NCBI GenBank assembly: GCA_964648005.1
Contig: CAZYKR010000025.1
Span: forward strand, 1-24,888
DNA from: JAGQTE01 sp964648005
GTDB taxonomy: Bacteria; Actinomycetota; Acidimicrobiia; Acidimicrobiales; Acidimicrobilacustridaceae
Direction: 5' to 3'
Length of the DNA: 24,888 nucleotides
The notes below the pieces were generated by a model. It made no database searches, was not told the DNA's origin, and saw nothing but the letters and a program-made list of their open reading frames with translations. Below are positions 15,576 to 24,011 of this stretch, piece after piece. Made by a program: the position numbers and the translations under genes. How positions within the stretch are numbered: position 1 is the stretch's first letter; each line of letters begins with the position of its first letter.

Positions 15576-16703
15576 GTGAGCGACGAACCAGTTCCCGGCA
15601 TGGTAGCCCCCGACCTCTCGACGCCTGTAGGCGTCGAGTTGGAGCCACCCCGGTCGCAACGGCGCCTGCGGAACTATGTCCTCGGCGGCATCGTCGGGCT
15701 CCTCCTGGTCGCCATCGTCACGGCGAACTTCGTGCGCCTGCCGTACTACGTGATCTCCCCCGGCCAGGTCCGGCCGACGCAGGACGCCGTGCAGGTCGAG
15801 GGTCGGCCGACCTATCGCGACTCCGGCGAGATCGGGTACACGACCGTGTCCTCCAGCGAAGCGACGGCGTGGAGCGCGTTGATCGGTTGGATCGATCCCG
15901 CACGAGACGTCTTCCCGGAGCGTGAGGTGCTCGGCGATCAGACCCACGAGGACAACCGGGCGCGGAACCTGCAGCTCATGGACAGCTCCAAGCAGACCGC
16001 AGAGGTGGTGGCCCTGCGGCAGCTGGGCTACGACGTGGCGGCCACCGGCACGGGCGCCGTCATCTTCGACGTGGTCGAGGGCTCGCCTGCAGACGGGGTG
16101 CTGCAGCCGGGCGACACGGTGGTCGCCGTGGACGATCAGCCGGTCGCGTTGGCCGAGGACCTGGTGGCGGCGCTGGCGGCGCACGAACCCGGTGACACGG
16201 TGACGCTGGCCATCGACCAGGGTCCGGACGAGGAGCCGGTCACCGTGCCGGTCACCCTCGGCCACCATCCCGACGACGCCGCCACGGCGTTCCTCGGCGT
16301 GTCGTCGGGCACCCGCGAGCTCCAGTTCGACCTGCCGTTCGAGGTGTCGATCGACTCCGGCGACGTGGGTGGTCCCTCGGCCGGGCTGGCGTTCACGCTG
16401 GCCACGATCGACGTGCTCACGCCCGGGAGCCTCACCGGCGGCAACGACGTGGCGGCGACCGGGACGATCCGGCTCGACGGCACGATCGGGCCCATCGGCG
16501 GCATCCACCAGAAGGTCGAGACGGTCAAGGACCACGGATCCAAGGTCTTCCTCGTGCCCGACGACGAGTACGAGGAGGCGTTGCAGTACGCCGACGGGCT
16601 CCAGGTCGTCGCCGTGAGCGACGTCACCGAGGCGCTCGAGGCGCTGGGGTCGATCGGTGGCGATGTCGAGGTGGCGCTCGCCGGCGATGCGGCCACGCAG
16701 TGA
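15576..16703 (+). CDS. Membrane-anchored PDZ-Lon (S16) protease
   Basis: 375 residues. An N-terminal membrane helix (about 25-46, YVLGGIVGLLLVAIV) is followed by an extracytoplasmic region with LPYYVISPGQ, typical of the YlbL/Rv3194c group, a PDZ domain (GVIFDVVEGSPADGVLQPGD-type segment, about residues 150-240) and a Lon-type proteolytic domain. The Ser-Lys dyad is present: S268 in GGPSAGLAF and K313 in IGGIHQKVE, 45 residues apart, close to the spacing in Lon. No AAA+ ATPase domain is present, so it acts without ATP outside the membrane. GTG 15576 has GAAAGG 5 bases upstream; GTG 15561 is an in-frame alternative. The UPF0182 gene follows after 23 bases, the same neighbour as in mycobacteria. 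Confidence 0.88.
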   Translation: MSDEPVPGMVAPDLSTPVGVELEPPRSQRRLRNYVLGGIVGLLLVAIVTANFVRLPYYVISPGQVRPTQDAVQVEGRPTYRDSGEIGYTTVSSSEATAWSALIGWIDPARDVFPEREVLGDQTHEDNRARNLQLMDSSKQTAEVVALRQLGYDVAATGTGAVIFDVVEGSPADGVLQPGDTVVAVDDQPVALAEDLVAALAAHEPGDTVTLAIDQGPDEEPVTVPVTLGHHPDDAATAFLGVSSGTRELQFDLPFEVSIDSGDVGGPSAGLAFTLATIDVLTPGSLTGGNDVAATGTIRLDGTIGPIGGIHQKVETVKDHGSKVFLVPDDEYEEALQYADGLQVVAVSDVTEALEALGSIGGDVEVALAGDAATQ

Positions 16704-16711
16704 CCGTCTCG

Positions 16712-16717
16712 TAGGCT
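16712..16717 (+). promoter_or_regulatory. -10 box TAGGCT of a probable leaderless promoter
   Basis: TAGGCT lies in the 23-base gap after the PDZ-Lon gene and ends 9 bases before ATG 16727. It suggests that the UPF0182 gene has its own start site in addition to any read-through. Confidence 0.45.
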
Positions 16718-16726
16718 GACCATCCG

Positions 16727-19700
16727 ATGCGCGCCCCTGCCGACCTGCCGATCAACCGCCGCCGCTCCGGGCGCGGGCGGGTGGTGCTGTTCGTGGCGCT
16801 CGTCGTGGGGTTCCTGCTGCTGACATCGGTCCGCGGCGTGGCGACCTTCGTGACCGACCGGATGTGGTTCGACTCGACCGGTTTCGTCGAGACGTTCGAC
16901 ACGATCGTGTGGGCCCGCGTCGGGCTCGGGCTCGGCTTCACACTGCTGTTCGCCGTGCTGTTGTGGGTGGACCTCTCGGTGGCGCACCGGCTGGCGCCGG
17001 TGTTCCGGCCGGCCTCGCCCGAGGATGAGTTCCTCGCTCGCTACCAGGACCTGGTGGAGCGCCGCTCGCAGGTGGTCCGCATCGGCGTCGCCCTCGGGTT
17101 CGGGGTGATCACCGGCGCCGGGATGGCGGCCCGGTGGAACGAGTACCTGCTGTGGGCCAACGGGCGGCCGTTCGGTCAGACCGACGCCACCTACGGGCTC
17201 GACATCGGCTTCTACGTCTTCGACCTGCCGTTCTACGTCGTGCTGGCCGACTGGGCCTTCGCCTCGCTCGTGATCATGACCCTGGTCACGCTGGGCGCCT
17301 ACTACCTCAACGGGGGCATCCGCCTCCAGGCGCCCAGCCAGCGCATCACGCCGCAGGTCAAGGCACACCTGTCGTTCCTGCTGGCCATGCTGGCGCTGGT
17401 CAAGGGCGTGCAGTACCTGCTCGAGCGGTACCTGCTCGTGTACTCGAACCGTTCAGGCATCCAGGCCGCCGGGTACACCGCCGTCCATGTCGATGAGCCC
17501 GCCCTGCGGCTGCTGGCCCTGATCGCCCTGACGGCGGCGGTCCTGCTGCTCGTCAACGTCCGGCGGCGGGGTTGGGTCCTGCCGGTGGTGGTGGTCGTGC
17601 TGTGGGCCGTCGTGCAGCTCGCCGCCGGCTCGATCCTGCCGGCGGCGGTGCAGAAGTGGGTTGTCGACCCGTCCCAGTCGACGCGCGAAGCCGAGTACGT
17701 CGCCGAGAACATCGACGCCACGCGCCAGTCCTACGACCTGGTGCTCGACGACCAGCTCCAGCTCACGCCGTTCGACTACGACGGCTCCGACGACGTGGGA
17801 GAGACGCGCGCCGCGCTGGAGGCCAACCCCGAGACGGTGCGCAACATCCGACTGCTCGACCCGGAGCAGGTGCGCAGCTCGTTCCAGAAGCTCCAACGGC
17901 AGAACCAGAGCTACACCTTCACCGACATCGACGTGGACCGCTACCCGCTGCGACTCGACGAGGACACGTCCGCCTCGACGGCGATGTTGATCGGCACGCG
18001 CGACCTCGACCGCAACGGCATCCCCAACCCGACGTGGGAGAACCTCCACATCGCCTACACCCACGGGTACGGCGTGGCCCTGGCGGCGGCCAACGCCGTG
18101 GTTGGCGACGGCGACCCCGACTTCGTCGTGTCCAACGTCCCGACCGAGTACAGCGACGCCTTCGAGGGGCGGCTCGACCAGCCGTACGTGTACTACGGCA
18201 ACATCGCGCCGACGGCCGACGACTACGTCATCGTCGGCGCCTCGCGCGACGAGATCGGCTACATCGAGGCCGGCACGGAGCAGACGGTCGTGCCGAACCG
18301 CTACGAAGGCGACGGCGGCGTCCCGATCGGCTCGTCGTTCAACCAGGCGCTGTTCGCGCTGCGCTTCGCCGACTGGAACCTGTTCGTGTCGAGCTTCGTG
18401 GGCCCCGACTCGCAGCTGCTGATGCACCGCGACGTCGCCAACCGGGTGCAGTCGCTCGCCCCACTCGACGGCCTCGTGTGGGACACGGACCCGTACCCGG
18501 TGCTCGTCAACGGGCGCATCCAGTTCATCGTCGACGGCTACACGGTCACCGACCGCTACCCGAACGCGCAGTCGCTCGCCGACGTCCCCGGCGCCAACAT
18601 GAGCCGCGTCGTGCCCGAGCGGTCCGGCCTCAACACCGACTTCAACTACGTGCGCAACTCGGTCAAGGCGGTCGTCGACGCCTACGACGGCACCGTCAAC
18701 TACTACATCTGGGACGAGGACGACCCCATCCTGGCGACCTACGGCGCCGCCTTCCCCGACCTGTTCCGGCCGCGCAGCCAGATGCACTCCGAGCTCCAGG
18801 CGCACGTGCGGTTCCCCGAGGACCTGTTCAAGGTCCAGACGTCGCTGCTCACCACGTACCACATCTCGGATCCGTCGGCGTTCCTGCAGAAGTCGGGTGC
18901 GTGGTCGGTGGCGAACGATCCCGGCTCGGCGCCGCCCAAGAAGGACGCCAGCGGCAGCCAGACCGTGGTCTCGGACACACCCATCGAGCCGTACTACGTG
19001 CTGATGAACCTGCCGGGGGAGGATCAGCCCGAGTTCGTGCTCATCCGGCCGTTCGTACCGGTGTCGGGCGGGTCGGAGTCGACGCAGAAGCTGGCGGCGT
19101 TCGCCGTGGCGCGCACCGACGGGGAGCACTACGGCGAGATCGTCGTGTACCAGATGCCGAGCCCGTTCTCCCTCGACGGCCCCACGCTCGTGAACTCGTC
19201 GATCAACAACAACGAGACGATCTCGGAGCAGATCACGTTGCTGGGGCAAGGCGGCTCGAACGTGACGTTCGGCAACATGGTCCTGGTGCCGGTCAACAAC
19301 TCGTTGCTGTGGGTGCGGCCGATGTACGTCACCTCCGACCAGTTCGCCCAGCTCAAACAGGTCATCGTGGTCTGGGGCACCGAGATCGTCATGAAGCCCA
19401 CGTTGCGGGAGGCGCTCGAGGAGCTGTTCGGCGCCACCGAGGTGCAGACCCTCGAGCGGCCGGACTCGGGCGATCCGACCGGGCAGCCGCAGACCGACGG
19501 CGGGTCGCCGACCGGTGCCGAGGGCCTCGACCGGGTGGCGGAGCTCCTCGGCGAGGCGACCGACCTCAAGCAGCAGGCCGACGAGGCGCTGGCCGGGGGC
19601 AAGGGCCTCGGTGAGTACCAGCGGCTGATCGACGAGTCGAACGCCAAGGTCGCCGAGGCGCAGCAGCTGTTGGAGGACACCTCGGGCACCCCCGGCACGT

Positions 19701-19741
19701 CCGGTACGACGACCACGTCGGCCACCGTGCCGCCGACCTGA
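16727..19741 (+). CDS. UPF0182 (COG1615) large membrane protein
   Basis: 1004 residues, the normal size for this family. The first third holds about seven membrane helices, with family marks WFDSTGFVETFDTI, LWANGRPFGQTDATYGLDIGFYVFDLPFY and YLLERYLLVYSNRSG. A large extracytoplasmic domain follows, with ENIDATRQSYDL, YTHGYGVALAAANAV, PYVYYGN, and MHRDVANRVQSLAPL. Near the C-terminus are VLVPVNNSLLWVRPMYV and an acidic, then Gly/Thr/Ser-rich, disordered tail. The biochemical role of the family is unknown. In Mycobacterium tuberculosis the homologue (Rv3193c) lies beside a PDZ protein (Rv3194c), as here, which suggests a shared envelope function. It ends 43 bases before the convergent lipoprotein gene. 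Confidence 0.92.
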   Translation: MRAPADLPINRRRSGRGRVVLFVALVVGFLLLTSVRGVATFVTDRMWFDSTGFVETFDTIVWARVGLGLGFTLLFAVLLWVDLSVAHRLAPVFRPASPEDEFLARYQDLVERRSQVVRIGVALGFGVITGAGMAARWNEYLLWANGRPFGQTDATYGLDIGFYVFDLPFYVVLADWAFASLVIMTLVTLGAYYLNGGIRLQAPSQRITPQVKAHLSFLLAMLALVKGVQYLLERYLLVYSNRSGIQAAGYTAVHVDEPALRLLALIALTAAVLLLVNVRRRGWVLPVVVVVLWAVVQLAAGSILPAAVQKWVVDPSQSTREAEYVAENIDATRQSYDLVLDDQLQLTPFDYDGSDDVGETRAALEANPETVRNIRLLDPEQVRSSFQKLQRQNQSYTFTDIDVDRYPLRLDEDTSASTAMLIGTRDLDRNGIPNPTWENLHIAYTHGYGVALAAANAVVGDGDPDFVVSNVPTEYSDAFEGRLDQPYVYYGNIAPTADDYVIVGASRDEIGYIEAGTEQTVVPNRYEGDGGVPIGSSFNQALFALRFADWNLFVSSFVGPDSQLLMHRDVANRVQSLAPLDGLVWDTDPYPVLVNGRIQFIVDGYTVTDRYPNAQSLADVPGANMSRVVPERSGLNTDFNYVRNSVKAVVDAYDGTVNYYIWDEDDPILATYGAAFPDLFRPRSQMHSELQAHVRFPEDLFKVQTSLLTTYHISDPSAFLQKSGAWSVANDPGSAPPKKDASGSQTVVSDTPIEPYYVLMNLPGEDQPEFVLIRPFVPVSGGSESTQKLAAFAVARTDGEHYGEIVVYQMPSPFSLDGPTLVNSSINNNETISEQITLLGQGGSNVTFGNMVLVPVNNSLLWVRPMYVTSDQFAQLKQVIVVWGTEIVMKPTLREALEELFGATEVQTLERPDSGDPTGQPQTDGGSPTGAEGLDRVAELLGEATDLKQQADEALAGGKGLGEYQRLIDESNAKVAEAQQLLEDTSGTPGTSGTTTTSATVPPT

Positions 19742-19784
19742 TCGGGTGCACCGGCGTCGGGTGCGTCGCTGGCCGGCCGGATGA

Positions 19785-22025
19785 TCAGCGTGGGTAGCGC
19801 AGCCAGGTGCCCTCGACCGGGACCTGGCCCACGCCGGGCTGGCTGAAGTCGCACACGCCATCGGGGAAGATGGCGTCGAGGCGTGCCGCCTGCTCCTCGG
19901 TGACCTGGCCGTAGCGACCCTGCTCGACCGCCGCGGTCACCGGTTGCAGGCTGCACTTGAGCACGTCGTCGGCCAACGGCGCGCCCGCCACCGTGCGGGG
20001 ATCGCCGTGCAGCGGGTACAGGTCGCGGCACGGCCCGGGCTCGTCGTAGATGCCGAGGCCCGACAGCCGCTCGCCGTCGGCGGTGATGCAGTTGTCGATC
20101 GCCTCGTCGGGGCGGCTGCGCTCGAGGCGGACCTCGATCGGGTCGCCGGAGGTGTCGGCGTCGAGCGCCGTCAGCCAGGTGTCGAGCACGGTGATCGCCT
20201 CGGAGCCGACGTCGAGCGAGCCGGAGAGGCTCTGGACGAGGTTCGAGCCGTCGGGGAGGCCGCGCGTCCAGATCATGTGGTTCGGCGGGTTGGAGCCGTC
20301 CGGGTTGCGCAGGCGCTCGCGCATCGAGAACGCCCGGAAGCGGTCGTGGATGTCGCCCTGGTCGTCGGTCCAGACGTTGACCGAGATGATCGGGATGCGC
20401 CGCAGGTCGCCGCTGCCGTCGGTGACACGGCCGGTGGCGTACGCCGTGCGGATGGTGTCCTCGTCGGCCTCCGCCCGCTCGGCGACGTGGTTGCCGTCGA
20501 TGTCGTAGCTGCCGATGCCCTCGTTGAGCGCCAGGAAGGTGTCGAGGTCGATCACGCCGTCACGCAGCGCGCCCAAGCCGTACTCGACGCCGACGTTGTC
20601 CCACGGACGTCGGGCGAAGCCGGTCTCGGGGTCCGTGCCGATCAGGTTCACGTTCGAGTCCTGCAGCGTGCAGCGCAGACCGTCGGGGTTGGTCTCGGCG
20701 TCGTACACCTCGTCGCGCGGGAGGAGCGGGAAGCCGCCGTCGGGCAGTCCGCCGATCAGCGGGCCGGCGGCGGAGAGCCCCGGGATGGTGCACGGGCCCG
20801 ACGGGTCCACGATCGGCGCGAACGTGGCGTCCCACATGCCGCAGGTGTCGGTGGTCAGGTGGCCGTTGATGGCGGTGCGCTGCTCGGCGGAGAGCGCGGC
20901 ACCATCCGGCGTGGCGTAGTAGTCGGCCAGCAGGGCGCAGTCGACCACGCCGCCCGAGATGCTGATGGCGTCGGGGAAGGGGAGCGCCGGCGAGATGGCG
21001 TCGAGCAGCCCCGGGTAGTTCTGGGCGATGAGGTACTGCTGGATGGCGCCGCCGGAGCCGCCCGAACCGATAGTGAACGCCGGCGTGTCGTAGCCCTCGG
21101 CGAAGCGTTCCTTGACCATGCTCACCGACTCGGCCGACAACACGTCGTTGCAGGCGACCTGGAAGGTGTTGAGGGTCGAGGTGGCGAAGGCGTAGCCGCG
21201 CTCGAGCAGCTCGGTGCTCGGGTCGCCCAGCATCTTGAAGCCCTGCGAGTACGAGGTGCCGCATCCGCCGCCGAACTCGTAGATGAGCCGCCCGTTCCAG
21301 GCCGAGGGATCCCACTGCTGCGATGTCGGGTCCGGCATCGGATCGAGCACGGTGATCCAGTAGATGCCCCGGTTGAGGGTCCCGGTCTCCTGACGGACGA
21401 TGAAGGGCATCTTGGTCTCGCCGATGGTCTCGACGTCGGCGGGCAGGGTGCTCGGGTCGTCGAGCGGCTTGAGCTCCCCGTCGGTGCTCAGGTACTTCCA
21501 GCGGATCGAGGTGGTGGCCGAGCAGTCCTCGTCGAGGGGCTCGCCGAGGCCGTACAGATCGGTGCTGCACACGGGCATGGGCAGGTGCGGCCCGGAGAAG
21601 AGCGGGCCGGTGGTCGGGTGGTTGGTCACCTCGACGGTGGCGCGGTCGTCGTCGCCCCCAGCGGCGGTGATGGTCGACGGTCCGTCGGGCAGCCCGCTGA
21701 CCCGGGCGACGTGCCGTCCGGTGCGATCGACCTCGACCGGAAAGGCCTCGCCGGTTGCGTCGGCGGTGACGGTGACGGCGTCGGGGGCCAGACCGGCGGG
21801 CAGGCGCACCTGCACCACCGTGTCGCCGCCGGTGACGTCCTCGGCGCGGCTCGAGAGCACCGCAGCCTCGAGGTGCTCCGGCGGCTGTGACGTCGGACCC
21901 GAGGTCGCGGCACCGCCGGCGGCGTCGCCCTCGACCGTGGCCTCGGTCGAGGTGGTGCACGCACCTGCCGCCACGCTCAGCGCTGCTGCGGCCAGCAACG
22001 CCGCGCGCCATCCCCCTCTGCGCAT
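19785..22025 (-). CDS. Secreted lipoprotein, DUF6351-like (alpha/beta-hydrolase-type)
   Basis: 746 residues. The lipoprotein signal peptide ends AGAC with Cys23, followed by a Thr/Ser/Gly/acidic linker. An Ig-like N-terminal segment (LSSRAEDVTGGDTVVQVRLPAG) precedes a large domain with RLIYEFGGGCGTSYSQGF and YAFATSTLNTFQ. A nucleophile-elbow-like GSGGSGGAIQQYL follows, with the central Ser at residue 324 (codon 21054-21056), then NYPGLLDAISPALPFPD. This layout fits the DUF6351 family, which resembles alpha/beta hydrolases or tannase-like esterases. Function and substrate are unknown. ATG 22025 is chosen because it begins a clean signal peptide and has an AAGGGG-type ribosome site upstream; longer frames only add non-signal sequence. 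Confidence 0.8.
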   Translation of the reverse strand: MRRGGWRAALLAAAALSVAAGACTTSTEATVEGDAAGGAATSGPTSQPPEHLEAAVLSSRAEDVTGGDTVVQVRLPAGLAPDAVTVTADATGEAFPVEVDRTGRHVARVSGLPDGPSTITAAGGDDDRATVEVTNHPTTGPLFSGPHLPMPVCSTDLYGLGEPLDEDCSATTSIRWKYLSTDGELKPLDDPSTLPADVETIGETKMPFIVRQETGTLNRGIYWITVLDPMPDPTSQQWDPSAWNGRLIYEFGGGCGTSYSQGFKMLGDPSTELLERGYAFATSTLNTFQVACNDVLSAESVSMVKERFAEGYDTPAFTIGSGGSGGAIQQYLIAQNYPGLLDAISPALPFPDAISISGGVVDCALLADYYATPDGAALSAEQRTAINGHLTTDTCGMWDATFAPIVDPSGPCTIPGLSAAGPLIGGLPDGGFPLLPRDEVYDAETNPDGLRCTLQDSNVNLIGTDPETGFARRPWDNVGVEYGLGALRDGVIDLDTFLALNEGIGSYDIDGNHVAERAEADEDTIRTAYATGRVTDGSGDLRRIPIISVNVWTDDQGDIHDRFRAFSMRERLRNPDGSNPPNHMIWTRGLPDGSNLVQSLSGSLDVGSEAITVLDTWLTALDADTSGDPIEVRLERSRPDEAIDNCITADGERLSGLGIYDEPGPCRDLYPLHGDPRTVAGAPLADDVLKCSLQPVTAAVEQGRYGQVTEEQAARLDAIFPDGVCDFSQPGVGQVPVEGTWLRYPR

Positions 22026-22080
22026 CCCGGGTCGCCCCTTCCCCGTCTCGCTCGGCCGAGCCCCCCGGCCCGGTGCACGG

Positions 22081-22086
22081 ACCTTA
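22081..22086 (-). promoter_or_regulatory. Possible -10 box TAAGGT for the lipoprotein gene
   Basis: On the minus strand TAAGGT stands about 55 bases before ATG 22025, and TTACCA (22110-22105) lies 18 bases further upstream as a weak -35. This would give a leader of roughly 50 bases that carries the ribosome site. The evidence is only motif matching. Confidence 0.35.
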
Positions 22087-22147
22087 GGCCGTGGCTCTCG
22101 GTGGTGGTAATCGCACGGAGCGGGGCGGAACGGCCACTTGCAGCTAG

Positions 22148-22171
22148 TGAACAGTTCTGCAAAAGTGTTCA
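22148..22171. promoter_or_regulatory. Inverted repeat TGAACA-N12-TGTTCA, candidate TetR operator
   Basis: TGAACA at 22148-22153 and TGTTCA at 22166-22171 are exact inverted repeats ending 2 bases before the P450 start codon. The left arm is also part of a smaller palindrome, GAAC-A-GTTC (22149-22157). A TTGCAG at 22138-22143 could be a -35 with a poor -10 (AAAAGT) 17 bases later, which would put the repeat over the promoter. The TetR gene downstream of the P450 is the obvious candidate regulator. This short stretch is richer in A/T than its surroundings. Confidence 0.5.
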
Positions 22172-22173
22172 AC

Positions 22174-23418
22174 ATGACGACGTTGGTGTTCGACCCGTTC
22201 GCGCCGGAGCACATGCGTGCGCCCTTCGCCACCTACGCCCGGCTGCGCGACGAGGCGCCCGTGCACTTCCAGCCGTGGGCGCAGGTGCCGGCGACGGCGC
22301 ACGCCGCAGCTGCCGATCCCGACGGCGGCTTCTACGTGCTCAGCCGCTTCGCCGACGTCTTCGCCGCCGCCCGCGACACCGAGACGTTCTCCTCGGCCGA
22401 GGGCCTCTCGCTCGACGGCGGCGACCGCAAGGCCTTGGGCCTGGCACCGACGATCGTGATGATGGACCCGCCCGAGCACACGGCCTATCGCCGGCTCGTG
22501 TCGCGCGGGTTCACGCCCCGGGCGGTGGCGCCGCTCGAACCCGAGGTGCGGGCCTTCGTGCGCGCCCGGCTCGACGTGATGGCCGAGGAGCTGGCCGCCA
22601 CCGGCGAGACCGACCTCATCGCCGGCCTCGCCGGACCGCTGCCCAGCTTCGTGGTGGCGCACTACCTCGGCGTGCCGCCCGAGGATCGCGACCGCTTCGA
22701 CCGCTGGACGGCGGCCATCGTCGCTGCCAACGCCGGCGGCGACGTGCTCGCCGACGCGCTCGAGGCCGTCACCGACCTCTACGCCTACTTCACCGAGCTG
22801 CTCGAGCGCCGCCGGCGCGAGCCGGGCGACGACATGATCTCCACCCTGGTGCAGGCGTCGCTCGGCGACACCGAGGTCTCGCCCGAGGCAGTGCTCGGGT
22901 ACGCGTTCGTGATGGTCGCCGGCGGCAACGACACGGCGACGGGCCTGCTCGGCGGCGCGGCCGAGCTGCTGGCGGCCCATCCCGACCAGCGCCGGGCGCT
23001 GCGCAACGACCCGAGCCTGATCGATGGCGCCCTCGAGGAGCTGCTGCGCCTCACCTCACCGGTGCAGGGCCTGTCGCGCGCCGTCACACGCCCCGTCGAG
23101 GTGCAGGGCACGACGATCCCGGCCGGCAGCCGGGTGCACCTGCTCTACGGTGCCGCCAACCGTGACCCGCGCGAGTTCGGTCCCGACGCCGACGCCCTCG
23201 ACATCCGCCGGTCGATCGCCAAGATCCTCACCTTCACCAGCGGTCCGCACTACTGCCTGGGCTCGCACGCCGCCCGCCTGCAGGGACGCGTGGCCCTCGA
23301 GGAGCTGCTGGCGCGCTTCGGCGATTACGAGCTCGACCTCGAGCGCGCCGCGTACGCGCCGGGTGCGTTCGTGCGCCGGTTCGAGACGCTGCCGATGACG
23401 GCGCCGGTGGCGCGGTGA
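22174..23418 (+). CDS. Cytochrome P450
   Basis: 414 residues, a soluble bacterial class I P450. The I-helix oxygen-activation motif is AGGNDTATG with D253 and T254. The K-helix ExxR is EELLR. The heme loop FTSGPHYCLGSHAARL has the ligand Cys at residue 361 (codon 23254-23256). The N-terminal part (FDPFAPEHMRAPFATYARLRDEAPVHF) is typical of actinobacterial P450s. It would oxidise a small hydrophobic substrate using electrons from a ferredoxin and reductase encoded elsewhere; neither is in the window. ATG 22174 is chosen over an upstream in-frame CAG/ATG region because the domain begins right there and the operator-like repeat lies just before it. It overlaps the TetR gene by 4 bases (GTGA). 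Confidence 0.92.
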   Translation: MTTLVFDPFAPEHMRAPFATYARLRDEAPVHFQPWAQVPATAHAAAADPDGGFYVLSRFADVFAAARDTETFSSAEGLSLDGGDRKALGLAPTIVMMDPPEHTAYRRLVSRGFTPRAVAPLEPEVRAFVRARLDVMAEELAATGETDLIAGLAGPLPSFVVAHYLGVPPEDRDRFDRWTAAIVAANAGGDVLADALEAVTDLYAYFTELLERRRREPGDDMISTLVQASLGDTEVSPEAVLGYAFVMVAGGNDTATGLLGGAAELLAAHPDQRRALRNDPSLIDGALEELLRLTSPVQGLSRAVTRPVEVQGTTIPAGSRVHLLYGAANRDPREFGPDADALDIRRSIAKILTFTSGPHYCLGSHAARLQGRVALEELLARFGDYELDLERAAYAPGAFVRRFETLPMTAPVAR

Positions 23419-24011
23419 CCTGGGGCCGGGAGGTCTCGCCCGAGGTGGCCCACACCCGGCTGCTCGACGCCGCCGGGGTCGTGGCGGCCCGCCGCGGTGA
23501 TATCGACCTGACCGTCGCCGAGGTGGCCGCCGAGGCGGGGTGCGCCCGCGGCACCGTCTACCGGTACGTCGGCGACCGCGATGCGTTGCGCCGGGCGTTC
23601 GTGGCCCGCGAGTCTCGTCGGGTGGCCGCAGCGGTCGCCGCTGAGCTCGCCGGCGACGACGAGCCGGAGTCCCTGCTGGTCGAGGCGGTGGTCGCCGCCG
23701 TGGCTCAGGTGCGCGCCCGCCCGCTGCTGGCCGCCTGGTTCAGCGAGGGTGCCGCCGGCGCCACCGGACGCATCGCCTTGCAGGCGGAGGTCCTGCACGA
23801 GCTGGTGATGGACTTCGTCGCCGCCCTCGTCCGGCCCGGGGCCGACGCCGACCTCGCCGCCGAGGCAGTCGTGCGGCTGGTCCTGTCGCTGCTCGCCGTG
23901 CCGACCGATCCGGGGCGCGAGCGGCGCCTGATCGAGATGCTGGCCCCGCCGGTGCTCGCCGGCGCCCGCCGGACCGTCACGTCGCTGGCGTCGTCCGAGA
24001 CGTCGTCCTAG
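23415..24011 (+). CDS. TetR-family transcriptional regulator
   Basis: 198 residues. The N-terminal helix-turn-helix is LTVAEVAAEAGCARGTVYRYVGDRDALRRAFV (about residues 32-63; the string is interrupted here only by name), typical of TetR proteins. The rest is a helical ligand-binding and dimerisation domain without close known relatives to me. The GTG start overlaps the P450 stop, so both are made from one message. It probably represses its own operon through the inverted repeat before the P450, released by the P450 substrate or a related compound; this is inference from gene order. Its TAG stop shares CTAG (24008-24011) with the stop of the convergent gene. Confidence 0.88.
   Translation: MTWGREVSPEVAHTRLLDAAGVVAARRGDIDLTVAEVAAEAGCARGTVYRYVGDRDALRRAFVARESRRVAAAVAAELAGDDEPESLLVEAVVAAVAQVRARPLLAAWFSEGAAGATGRIALQAEVLHELVMDFVAALVRPGADADLAAEAVVRLVLSLLAVPTDPGRERRLIEMLAPPVLAGARRTVTSLASSETSS

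Noticed and set aside
19751..19772. Possible hairpin CCGGCG / CGCTGG between UPF0182 and the lipoprotein gene
   Set aside because: Only six pairs with one G-U pair, a 10-base loop and no T-tract; not better than chance in this base composition.
17453..19861. About 800-codon open frame opposite the UPF0182 gene
   Set aside because: The composition is that of an antisense shadow, while the plus strand encodes a recognisable full-length family member.
19944..21890. Long plus-strand frame opposite the DUF6351-like lipoprotein
   Set aside because: Low-complexity Val/Arg/Gly/Ala translation; the minus strand has a signal peptide and conserved motifs.
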